Made by a program: the position numbers and the translations under genes. The notes below the pieces were generated by a model that was not told where the DNA came from, did no database searches, and was given only the letters and a program-made list of their open reading frames with translations. Of a stretch of 64,000 bases of DNA, positions 7,636-15,601 are shown in pieces. Within the stretch, counting starts at the first letter, position 1. The number at the start of each line of letters is the position of its first letter. The stretch spans positions 62,001 through 126,000 of the forward strand of contig CAKTTC010000004.1 of assembly GCA_934613645.1 (NCBI GenBank). Reading direction: 5' to 3'. Source of the stretch: an uncultured Opitutales bacterium (GTDB taxonomy: Bacteria > Verrucomicrobiota > Verrucomicrobiia > Opitutales > Intestinicryptomonadaceae).

Positions 7636-8306
7636 TGCTCCGCCTTCTTGTTGCCCTTTATGTAGAGGTCTTCGTGCTCGGGTTGCCCGCGTATGATAAA
7701 GAGCATTGTTTCGTTCGCCGCCCAGTCGATGTCCTGCGCGAGGGCTTTGAGCTTGCTGTTGAGGAAGCTGTATCCGAGCCAGCTGAGAACCGCCACGAAC
7801 AGTCCGAACGCCGTCGAAATCAAAGCCTGCTTTACTGCCGACGCCATTTCTGAATACGAAACGTAGTCGTGGGCAACGCCCATTGTGCCGAAAATCTGAT
7901 ACAACGCCAGCACCGTTCCCATCAGCCCCACAAGCGGGGCTATGCGCGCAATCAGCGCAAGGCTTGCTATTCTTCTGCTAAGTTGCGCGAACTGGTTTAT
8001 GGCCGTGGAGTTTACCGACTGCGACATTATTTCGGGCGAATTTTCCGAATTGAGCAACGCCTCTTTTACCACAATCGGGACTGGGCCGAAGCTTTCGTCG
8101 CAAATGGTTATTGCCTCCAAAAGGCGGTGTTTTTTAAGCGACTGTTTTATGCCCGCCACAAACTCGGTTGCGTGCGTTTTGCCCCTGTGCAGGTAGAGCA
8201 GGCGTTCCAGAAAAATCACGCACATTAAAAACGCCAGCAACGCCAGCAGATACATTGTTGGCCCGCCGACCTCGAACAGTCCGAAAATGTTTTTTAGAGA
8301 TTGCAT
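7632..8306 (-). CDS. exbB: ExbB/TolQ/MotA family proton channel protein
   Basis: Inner-membrane motor subunit. The 224-residue protein has a membrane helix near 17-40 (MYLLALLAFLMCVIFLERLLYL) followed by a cytoplasmic loop. The conserved block SRRIASLALIARIAPLVGLM/GTVLALYQIF and a third helix AVKQALISTAFGLFVAVLSWLGY come next; these contain the GLLGTV-like and A..T..GL residues of the family. The start lies 3 bases after the stop of the TPR gene, and the end overlaps exbD. The order TPR - ExbB - ExbD - TonB-like suggests one envelope complex. Confidence 0.9.
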   Translation of the reverse strand: MQSLKNIFGLFEVGGPTMYLLALLAFLMCVIFLERLLYLHRGKTHATEFVAGIKQSLKKHRLLEAITICDESFGPVPIVVKEALLNSENSPEIMSQSVNSTAINQFAQLSRRIASLALIARIAPLVGLMGTVLALYQIFGTMGVAHDYVSYSEMASAVKQALISTAFGLFVAVLSWLGYSFLNSKLKALAQDIDWAANETMLFIIRGQPEHEDLYIKGNKKAEQ

Positions 8307-8309
8307 AGT

Positions 8310-10883
8310 TTATTTGTCCTTCAAATTTTTGATTTTCGATTCCGCGAGCCTGTAGGCGGGCAGCCTGTATTTTGCAATAAGCGCGTAGACGGCGCGCGCG
8401 TCGGCGTTGAGCGACTGTTTCTCGAGCGACTGCGCCAAAGACAGCAGGTTTCTGCTAAGCCAGTATTTCGCTACGGCGTCTTCGCCCGCCGATTTCAAAA
8501 TGGTGTTTGCCGTAAGCCAGCTTACTTCGTCGGCCTCGCTTGTTCTGCCCGTTTTTTCCAACGCCAGTCTCCACTTGTCGGCGGCCTCGGCCTTTACCGC
8601 CACGGGGACGTTCGGCAGAGAGAACAACCGCTCGAAATACGCGGCGGCTTCGGCGTATTTGCCCTGCGCGGAAAGGCAGTCGCCGTAGCGCAGTTGCGCG
8701 ATATGCGCTTCGGGGTGTTTTTCGAATTGCGCGGCGGTGTCGGCGTAGAGTTTCTGGGCGTCGGCAAAGGAGTTCATAAGCCTGAGAATGTCGGCTTGGG
8801 AAAGCTTTGCGTAGAAGTTGCGCGGGTCGTCGGGAAATTCGGTGCAGAGCGTGTTGAGAATTTCGACGGCGTTTTTGTATTCCGCCGTAGTGCCGATTCT
8901 TTTCGCGTATTCCGCGGCTTCGAAAAGTGCGGAGTATTTAAGCTCGGGGCTTTGCGCGGCGGAGGCAAGCTCCATGCAGAGGTTTTTGGCGGCGTCGAAT
9001 CCGCCCGTTTGGGCTTCGGCGCGCGCCTGATACAAATACGAGAGCGGGGCTGCCTCGGTTTGCGGGTAGTCGCGCCTGATGGTTTTGTATGTTTTTATTG
9101 CGTCCGCAACCGACACGCGCCCGCCGATTTTTTCGAGGCACACTGCCTTCAGAAGCAGGGCGTTTGCGGCTATTTCGTGCGCGGCGTCGGGGTCTTCGGT
9201 TTCTTCGGCATTTGCCATGTCGGCGATGTTGTCGCAGTAGGCGGCGGCTTTGGAATACTGCCCCGCCTGTTCGGTTATGGTTGCAAGCAGCCACATCATT
9301 CTGAGCTTGAGTGCCGACGAGCTTTCCGAAGTTGCCGAGACGGCGTTTTCAATTCTGCCCAACGCCTTCGAGATTTTTCCGTTTGCGCGCAGGAAAGAGA
9401 TAAGCTTCCACTCGGCGCGCCAGCGTTCGGTATCGCTTACCGCCTTGTTTTTTAGCGTTCTTTCCACGAACTGCTCGGCTTTCACCTCTTCCGAAAGGGC
9501 GAGGTATGAGTCTATTATTTTGTCGAGAATGAAATTGGCTTTTTGCGGGAGCGCGTCGAAGATTCGGGCGAAGATGTCGGCGGCTGTGGAGAAGTCCTTG
9601 TCGCGGAAGTAGCAGTTTGCCGCCAGATACATCAGCATATTGCGTTCGTCCGCCGAAGTTTGCAGGTCGGCAAGCTTTGTTAAATACGACGCCGCCAAGC
9701 GGTATTGAGGGGCTTTGCCGCCGCCGTTTGAGAGCGCGCCCCATGCCAGAATGCGTAGCGCGTCGGCTTGGCGTTTCGAGTTTTTGAAATTCGAGATTAT
9801 GCGTTGCGCGTAGTCGACCGCCTTTTCGGCGTTGTTCTCCTTTACTGCGTTCAGGGCAAGCTCGGCTATGATTTTGTCTTTTATTGCAAGCGAGCTGTTT
9901 TCGTTGATGTCGTTCAAAAACGCGTCGAGCTTTTCGGGCGCGACAAGCTTGTTCGACGAAATCAGCTCTATTGCAAACTCGGCAACGTTCACGGAGTTTG
10001 TCTTTTTGAGAATCCTCCCGAGAATGTCGATTTGCTTTTCAGGGTCTTTTGTCATTGCCGCGACAATGAGGTTGAGTTCGTCTTTGTCGATTTCTGGCGC
10101 GAGCGATATTTCAAGCTGCTGTTGCAGCACGTCGAGGGCTTGGTTTACCTTCCCCTGCCTGAACAGCACGCCCGCGTATTGTTTTGCAAAGGCGAACCCC
10201 TGCGGCGTGCCCATATACGTGTTGACGTTTTCGGCGAGCCGCTTTTCGAGAACGTATTCGCCGCCCGAGCCCGCGGGCTGCGCAAGCTTTGCAAGCGAAA
10301 GCCCTATTTCCGCGTCGGCGGCCGCCGAGGCAGTCCGCGCTGTTTTTTTCGCCGTTTCGAATTCCGCAACGGCTTTGGCGGAGTCGCCCTCTTCGAAAAA
10401 CGCGTATGCCTTCGCTATGTGAAACCACGCGCGGAGCGTTTCGGGCAGGGCGTTTTCTTCGATTCCGTCGAGCGAAGTTTTGGCGATGTCGCCGCGCCCG
10501 AGTCCGCAAAGAATTACCGCCTTTCTCAATTTGTCGGCGGGGGTTTTCTCCGAGAGCGTTGCAAGGCGCGCAAGTGCGGAGTCGTAGTCGCCAAGGGCGA
10601 TGAGGGAATCGACGTATGTTTCGTTGAGCGCGCGCGAGCCGCCGTTTTTGGCGTTCTTTGAAAGGCTGCTTTCTATTACCGAAACCGCCAGCGCGGGCAT
10701 TCCCGCGTTGAGAGCCGCCTGCGCGCCCTCCTCGACGGCGCGGGTGTCGTCGGATACCGAATTTGTTGCAAACGGCGCGGCGGGGATTGCCGTTTTTTGC
10801 GCACCGTTCTGCGTTTGGGCGCATACCGCCGCGCACGCCGCCGCGAAAATCGACACCGCGGCAATCTTGCGATAAATAAACAT
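8310..10883 (-). CDS. Large secreted/periplasmic TPR-repeat protein upstream of exbB
   Basis: The 857-residue protein has an N-terminal signal peptide (MFIYRKIAAVSIFAAACAAVCAQ). The rest is almost entirely helix-turn-helix repeats of TPR type: repeated A..L...G....A...F.....P-like patterns, for instance ALARLATLSEKTPADKLRKA and YLAANCYFRDKDFSTAADIF. I chose the ATG at 10881-10883 because a start 25 codons upstream would bury the signal peptide. It is first in a minus-strand operon with exbB, exbD and the TonB-like gene, so it is likely a periplasmic scaffold working with that motor. No catalytic motif seen. Its own regulation is not visible beyond the 135-base divergent intergenic region. Confidence 0.82.
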   Translation of the reverse strand: MFIYRKIAAVSIFAAACAAVCAQTQNGAQKTAIPAAPFATNSVSDDTRAVEEGAQAALNAGMPALAVSVIESSLSKNAKNGGSRALNETYVDSLIALGDYDSALARLATLSEKTPADKLRKAVILCGLGRGDIAKTSLDGIEENALPETLRAWFHIAKAYAFFEEGDSAKAVAEFETAKKTARTASAAADAEIGLSLAKLAQPAGSGGEYVLEKRLAENVNTYMGTPQGFAFAKQYAGVLFRQGKVNQALDVLQQQLEISLAPEIDKDELNLIVAAMTKDPEKQIDILGRILKKTNSVNVAEFAIELISSNKLVAPEKLDAFLNDINENSSLAIKDKIIAELALNAVKENNAEKAVDYAQRIISNFKNSKRQADALRILAWGALSNGGGKAPQYRLAASYLTKLADLQTSADERNMLMYLAANCYFRDKDFSTAADIFARIFDALPQKANFILDKIIDSYLALSEEVKAEQFVERTLKNKAVSDTERWRAEWKLISFLRANGKISKALGRIENAVSATSESSSALKLRMMWLLATITEQAGQYSKAAAYCDNIADMANAEETEDPDAAHEIAANALLLKAVCLEKIGGRVSVADAIKTYKTIRRDYPQTEAAPLSYLYQARAEAQTGGFDAAKNLCMELASAAQSPELKYSALFEAAEYAKRIGTTAEYKNAVEILNTLCTEFPDDPRNFYAKLSQADILRLMNSFADAQKLYADTAAQFEKHPEAHIAQLRYGDCLSAQGKYAEAAAYFERLFSLPNVPVAVKAEAADKWRLALEKTGRTSEADEVSWLTANTILKSAGEDAVAKYWLSRNLLSLAQSLEKQSLNADARAVYALIAKYRLPAYRLAESKIKNLKDK

Positions 10884-11018
10884 AATTTTACTATTCCAAT
10901 TCGGCGCGTTGTTTTCAAGTTTTTTTCTTGCAAAGTGGGACGCGCAACGCAATGCCAAACTATGCCGTTTTATCTTGCATAGGCGTCGGCAAACGGTTAG
11001 GCTTGCGCGGATTTTACA

Positions 11019-13535
11019 ATGAAAAAGACTGCGTTGTTATTTTTGTTTTTTGTGTTGTCGGCGGCTTTCGGGCAACAGCCCTCTGAGCGCACGGCAAAGC
11101 CGTGGACGTTTTGGTGGGTGATGGGGCCCGCCATGGAAAAGTCGGACGTGTGCGCACAGCTTGACGAGCTGGCGGCTGCGGGAATGGGCGGTGTGCACAT
11201 AATCCCGATATACCCGCAGCGCGGCGAACGCGAAAAGGCTTTGCCGTTTTTGTCGGACGCGTATATGGATATGCTCGACTTTGTTTGCGCGGAGGCCGAA
11301 AAGCGTAACATGGGTGTAGATATGACTATGGGCACGGGCTGGCCGTTCGGTGCGCCGTGGATTACTTCGGAGTTTTCGGCGAAGAAGTTGGGGCGCGATT
11401 TTTCCGTTTCGCCCACAAGGCAGAAGGTAAAGCGCGCGGCGGTGGGCGGCGCGGGGCTTGTGATAGACCCGTTTTCGAAGCCGGCCATTGAGGCGTATTC
11501 CGCGCCGTTCGAGAGGGCTTTTGCAAAAAAAGGCGGCGGCGTGCGCGCGTTTTTCAACGACTCATTCGAAATTTTCGGCGCGAACTTCACCCCGACGTTT
11601 TTCGACGATTTCAGGCGTCTGCGCGGCTACGACTTCAAGCCCCACGCCGACATTCTGTTTTCCGACTCCGACACGGAAAAATCGCGGCGGCTTTGGCAGG
11701 ACTACCACAACACGCTCGCCGACCTGTTGGAGGAGGGAATGTTTTGCGGCTTCACGCGCGCGGCGCACAAAATGGGCGTAAAAACGCGCAATCAGGCGCA
11801 CGGTTCGTGCGGAAATTTGCTCGACCTCTACGCCACTGCCGACATTCCCGAGACCGAAAGTTTCGGCTCGAGCGCGTTCCCGATTCCCCTTGTGCGCGTC
11901 GATGCCGACTATCAGCAAAAACGCTTCGGGCGTCCCGACAAGCTTTTGATGAAGTTCGCCTCCTCCGCGGCAGACATAGAGGGCAAGCCGCTTGTCTCCT
12001 CCGAAACGTGCACTTGGATTGCCGAGCACTTCAAGGAGGCTCTCAGCCAAGTAAAACCGCAGATTGACCAACTGTGGCTCGGCGGGATAAACCACGTTTT
12101 CTACCACGGAATGGCGTATTCGCCGCCGTCGCAGCCGTTCCCCGGAAAGATTTTCTACGCGTCTACAAACTTCAACCAAAACTCGCACTTTTTCGGCTAC
12201 CTGCCCGAACTGAACAAATACATAGCCTTCTACCAGTCGAAGTTGCAGAACGCCGCGCCGCAGAACGACATTCTGCTGTATTTCCCAATCCACCAGTTCT
12301 GGAAATCGTCGGGCGGCGCGAATCTCGCGCTTATGTTCGACGTTCACCACGGCGAACAGTGGCTTTCGCGCTGTCCTCAGTTCGAAAAACTAATGCGAAG
12401 TCTCGACGCGCGCGGGTATGCGTTCGACTTCTTTTCCGAAAAAATGCTTTCGCGCTTCGTCCCCGAAAACGGGCTTGTCAAAACGCGCGGGGCTTCATAC
12501 AAAACGGTGCTCGTGCCCGACGTGGACGAACTTCCGCTTTCCGTCTTTGCCGACTTGTTGCGCCTTGCGCGCGGCGGCGCGAAGGTATGTTTCTTCAAAA
12601 AAATCCCCGACTTGCCCACGGGCTTTGCCGACCTCGAAAACGCCAAGAAAGCCGCAAAAAAATACGCCGCCGAGCTTGCCGCCGAAAGGAACGTTTTGGT
12701 TGTGGACGCTCTGCCCGAGCTTGCCGCGGCGGGCGTTTTGTCGGAGCCGATTGCTGAAACGGGCTTGCAGTTTATCCGCAAGAAAACGCCGCAGGGTATC
12801 ATCTATTTTGTGGCGAATCTTTCGGCGCGCGATTTCGACGGGGAAACCTCCGTTCTGGGCGAATACGCGCGCGTCGATTTCGACAACTTTCAGGCGGGCG
12901 TTTCGGGCAGGCTGAAGTCGGTTGCGGGCGGCGGCAAAACCAAGTTCCGCCTTGCGTTGCGCGCGGGCGAAAGTTGTCTTTTAAGTGCGGGCGAAGGCGG
13001 CGGCAAAACGTCGCGTGGTTTTGTCGATTTCAAAAAGTATTCAAAAAGCCGTCCGTTGCGCGGGTGGCGCGTCGATTTCGTCGAAAATTCTCAGCCGCGC
13101 CCCGCTCCGCAAACAATGGAAATTCCGCGCTCTTGGACGGAAACCGACGACGAGCACGCCCGATATTTTTACGGCGACGCCGACTATTCGTGCAAGTTCG
13201 ACATCTCCGATTTCTCCAAAAACTACGCGCTCGATTTGGGAGATGTCCGCGATTGCGCAACCGTATTTTTGAACGGGCGCGAGGTATCCAAGGTCTGGTG
13301 CGTGCCGTTTGTGGTGCAACTAAAGCGCGAAATGCTTGCCGAGCACAACACGCTTGTTGTGCGTGTGAGGAACTGTTCGTTCAACCGCATAATCAAAATG
13401 GACAAAGACGGCGTTAAGTGGAAGATTTTTGAAGACGCGAACGTAAAGGACATTCAATACAACAATTTCGACGCCTCGCAAAAGCAGCCCGTGCCGTCGG
13501 GGCTTGCGGGCGAAGTAAAATTGTTGTCGGACTGA
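11019..13535 (+). CDS. Secreted glycoside hydrolase, GH106 (alpha-L-rhamnosidase)-like
   Basis: The 838-residue protein has a signal peptide (MKKTALLFLFFVLSAAFGQ). The N-terminal domain carries PWTFWWVMGPAM..V.AQLDELAAAGMGGVHI and MGTGWPFGAPWIT, then FNDSFEIFG, PLVSSETCTWIAEHF and GGINHVFYHGMAYSPP. These are typical of the GH106 rhamnosidase barrel. The C-terminal part ends in a GH2-type beta-sandwich (ARYFYGDADYSCKFD ... DLGDVRDCATVFLNGREV). The likely substrate is rhamnose-containing plant or host polysaccharide; family assignment is from recalled motifs, so substrate is uncertain. It is a single gene, divergent from the TPR-ExbBD operon. The nearest other carbohydrate enzymes in the window are GH28 and the SGNH esterase. 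Confidence 0.75.
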   Translation: MKKTALLFLFFVLSAAFGQQPSERTAKPWTFWWVMGPAMEKSDVCAQLDELAAAGMGGVHIIPIYPQRGEREKALPFLSDAYMDMLDFVCAEAEKRNMGVDMTMGTGWPFGAPWITSEFSAKKLGRDFSVSPTRQKVKRAAVGGAGLVIDPFSKPAIEAYSAPFERAFAKKGGGVRAFFNDSFEIFGANFTPTFFDDFRRLRGYDFKPHADILFSDSDTEKSRRLWQDYHNTLADLLEEGMFCGFTRAAHKMGVKTRNQAHGSCGNLLDLYATADIPETESFGSSAFPIPLVRVDADYQQKRFGRPDKLLMKFASSAADIEGKPLVSSETCTWIAEHFKEALSQVKPQIDQLWLGGINHVFYHGMAYSPPSQPFPGKIFYASTNFNQNSHFFGYLPELNKYIAFYQSKLQNAAPQNDILLYFPIHQFWKSSGGANLALMFDVHHGEQWLSRCPQFEKLMRSLDARGYAFDFFSEKMLSRFVPENGLVKTRGASYKTVLVPDVDELPLSVFADLLRLARGGAKVCFFKKIPDLPTGFADLENAKKAAKKYAAELAAERNVLVVDALPELAAAGVLSEPIAETGLQFIRKKTPQGIIYFVANLSARDFDGETSVLGEYARVDFDNFQAGVSGRLKSVAGGGKTKFRLALRAGESCLLSAGEGGGKTSRGFVDFKKYSKSRPLRGWRVDFVENSQPRPAPQTMEIPRSWTETDDEHARYFYGDADYSCKFDISDFSKNYALDLGDVRDCATVFLNGREVSKVWCVPFVVQLKREMLAEHNTLVVRVRNCSFNRIIKMDKDGVKWKIFEDANVKDIQYNNFDASQKQPVPSGLAGEVKLLSD

Positions 13536-13589
13536 TTGTGCCGACGCCACAACCGCCGTAAATGCGGGTTCCGATTTGCAAAAAAAACG

Positions 13590-13625
13590 AAAAGCCGCCG
13601 AGCAAAAATGCAGGGCGGCTTTTTT
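13590..13625. terminator. Bidirectional terminator between the GH106-like gene and dnaN
   Basis: Ten-base perfect stem AAAAGCCGCC / GGCGGCTTTT with A-rich left and T-rich right flanks. It serves convergent genes on both strands. Confidence 0.8.
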
Positions 13626-13650
13626 AAGGGCTGTTTGTGCGCCCTTCGCG

Positions 13651-14778
13651 CTATATGCGCATGGGCATAACAACGCAGAGGAAGTTGTCGAGCGTCTTGA
13701 AAACCCCGGGGGTGTTTTCGTCTTTGAACTCGAAGTAGATTTCGTCCTTTGTGAGGTTGCGCAGGGGGCTTTGGAGGAATTCGGGGTTGAAGCCGATTTG
13801 CACTTCGGGGCCGTCGTATTCAACCTCAATCGGTTCGCTGCCTTCGCCGATATCCGCGCTTTGGCAGGAGATTTCGAGGAAGTTTTTCGACATCTTCAGG
13901 CGCACGAGTTTTTGTTTGTCGCTCGCCATAATCGAAATACGCTGGATAGCCTCAAGCATAAGTTCGCGCTCGATTTTAATGCGCTGTTCCGCTTCCTTGG
14001 GGATTACCGACTTGTAGTTGGGATAGTTGCCCTCCAGAATTTTGGAAACGAGGTATATCGAGCCCGTAAGCCCGTTGCTTTCCGATTCCTCGCCGACTTC
14101 AATGTCGAACGCAACCTGCCTGTTGTTGAAGCTGATTTTTACCGACTTGCCCTGCGTGAGCAGTTTTTCAAGTTCCGCCACAGTCTTTGCGGGCAGGATT
14201 ATGCTGCCTTCGTCCTCGCGGTCGAGCTTGATTTCGCGCGAGATAAGCGCAAGCCTTTTGCCGTCGGTTGCCACCAACGTGAGTTTGCCTTCGGCGAAGT
14301 TGAAGTATACGCTGTTGAGGACGTATCTGTTTTCGTCGGAGCTTTGTGCGTAGGAGACGGAGCGGAGCATATTCAGCAGTTCCGCGGGGTCGAACTCATA
14401 ATTGTGCTGGTCTACAAAGCTGGGCAGCGGGGGGAAGTCTTCGGCTTTCAGCCCGTTGAGCTTGAAGTTGGAAAGACCCGAGCAGATTTTTGCCGACATG
14501 CCGTCGTTCGATTCAAGCGTTATTTCCTGACGGGGAGCTGCAAGAATGATTTTGGCAAGCGTTTTTACGGGCAGCGTGATTTCGCCCGCCGATTCCACTT
14601 CAGCCTTGATTGCGCACCTGATAGCCAAGTCGAGGTTTGTGGTCGTAAGCGCAACCGTGTTGCCTTCCGCCTTAATCAGGACGTTCTTCAAAACCGCAAT
14701 TTGGCTGTTGGAGCCTACCACGTTTATCACCTGACGCAGCCCCGTTGCAAAATGTTCTTTATTGATTTTAAACTTCAT
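13651..14778 (-). CDS. dnaN: DNA polymerase III subunit beta (sliding clamp)
   Basis: The ring-forming clamp that tethers DNA polymerase III and repair proteins. The 375-residue length is typical and three clamp domains are readable. The start is MKFKINKEHFATGLRQVINVV, middle markers are ALISREIKLD and EGNYPNYKSVIP, and the end is the classic V..MPMRI, part of the binding pocket for clamp-binding peptides. No dnaA or recF gene adjoins it and no DnaA-box cluster was noticed, so this is not an origin neighbourhood. The gene follows hisI by 123 bases on the same strand and ends at a bidirectional terminator. Confidence 0.97.
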   Translation of the reverse strand: MKFKINKEHFATGLRQVINVVGSNSQIAVLKNVLIKAEGNTVALTTTNLDLAIRCAIKAEVESAGEITLPVKTLAKIILAAPRQEITLESNDGMSAKICSGLSNFKLNGLKAEDFPPLPSFVDQHNYEFDPAELLNMLRSVSYAQSSDENRYVLNSVYFNFAEGKLTLVATDGKRLALISREIKLDREDEGSIILPAKTVAELEKLLTQGKSVKISFNNRQVAFDIEVGEESESNGLTGSIYLVSKILEGNYPNYKSVIPKEAEQRIKIERELMLEAIQRISIMASDKQKLVRLKMSKNFLEISCQSADIGEGSEPIEVEYDGPEVQIGFNPEFLQSPLRNLTKDEIYFEFKDENTPGVFKTLDNFLCVVMPMRI

Positions 14779-14901
14779 AAATTTCCAAATTTCTTTTTTT
14801 GTTGCGGGATATTGTATGGGCGTTTGGCCGAAAATCCAGACAATTTTTCCTGTTTCTGCGCGGTTCGGCGCACGGCGGGCGCGGACGCGCCCAAGCCGCC
14901 A

Positions 14902-15333
14902 CTATTCCTGTCCCGCGAGGAATTCCAAGCCCTGCGCTTTGCCGTCGGCAATCTTTATGCGGCGGTAGTAGCAGCCGCGTCTTGCAATGCCGTCTTTTGT
15001 TTTTGTGTGGCAGGAGCCTTTGCCCTTCATATTGACTTTGTAGACAATGGAATTTTGCTCGCAGTTGACGAGAATGTCTACAATTTCGAGGAAGTCGCCG
15101 CTTGTTTTGCCCTTAATCCAAAGCTCGTTTCTCGACGTGCTCCAGAATGTAGCCATTCCCTCTTTGATGGCCGTTTCAAGCGCGAGTTTGTTGACGTAGC
15201 CGACGATGAGCACTTCGCCCGTTGTTGCGTCTTGGGCTATTGCGGGGATAACGTCTTCGGAGCAGTTGGCCACTTTTCTCAATTTTGTGTAGTCCAACGC
15301 CAGATTCAAACCTTCTTCTATTTCTTTACTCAT
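14902..15333 (-). CDS. hisI: Phosphoribosyl-AMP cyclohydrolase (HisI), altered metal-site residues
   Basis: Hydrolyses PR-AMP in histidine biosynthesis. The 143-residue stand-alone HisI (no HisE domain) shows EVLIVGYVNKLALE, FWSTSRNELWIKGKTSGD, GSCHT and RRGCYYRR, with the three conserved cysteines. The start is taken as MSKEIEEGL, 12 codons inside a longer open frame. Where the well-studied enzymes read D-C-D-x-D, this one has N-C-E-Q-N. The acidic magnesium ligands are therefore mostly replaced, either a lineage variant or an altered enzyme. It lies between a small membrane protein gene (43 bases away) and dnaN, away from other his genes. Confidence 0.88.
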   Translation of the reverse strand: MSKEIEEGLNLALDYTKLRKVANCSEDVIPAIAQDATTGEVLIVGYVNKLALETAIKEGMATFWSTSRNELWIKGKTSGDFLEIVDILVNCEQNSIVYKVNMKGKGSCHTKTKDGIARRGCYYRRIKIADGKAQGLEFLAGQE

Positions 15334-15376
15334 ACCGCGCCATATTGGAGACTTGCTCCGATTTTTCAACTGTTTT

Positions 15377-15601
15377 TTATTTGAAAAAGCAATACGCCAG
15401 CCAGCATTCGTATACGAAATACGCCGCCGCCAACGCCAGTATTACAAGCGAGAGTTTCCAGAGCGCGCGCCAGACTTCGCCTTCGACCGAATAACGCCCC
15501 ATCTCCCCGCGCGTCGATTTTTTGAATTCCGACAGCGGGTCTTTGGGGCGAACCGATTTCGCCCGCTTGTTTACGAAAAGGTTTTTTCTTCTGAAAAACA
15601 T
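15377..15601 (-). CDS. Small single-pass membrane protein, 74 residues
   Basis: Starts MFFRRKNLFVNKRAKS, a strongly basic cytoplasmic segment. One membrane helix near the C-terminus (ALWKLSLVILALAAAYFVYECWL) follows. Its ATG shares the last A of the mpl stop (TGATG), the coupling pattern seen throughout this chromosome, which supports a real gene despite its size. I recognise no family. The position between mpl and hisI does not suggest a function. Confidence 0.65.
   Translation of the reverse strand: MFFRRKNLFVNKRAKSVRPKDPLSEFKKSTRGEMGRYSVEGEVWRALWKLSLVILALAAAYFVYECWLAYCFFK

Noticed and set aside
8301..9455. A 384-codon open frame on the + strand opposite the TPR gene
   Set aside because: Its translation is rich in Phe/Gly/Arg/Val with no domain, and the minus strand encodes a clear signal-peptide TPR protein in an operon.
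13651..14778. Replication origin next to dnaN
   Set aside because: No dnaA, recF or cluster of DnaA boxes was found around dnaN; it sits in a mixed metabolic context.
13576..15384. A 602-codon open frame on the + strand across dnaN and hisI
   Set aside because: The frame is a shadow of two certain minus-strand genes; its residues are unlike any protein.
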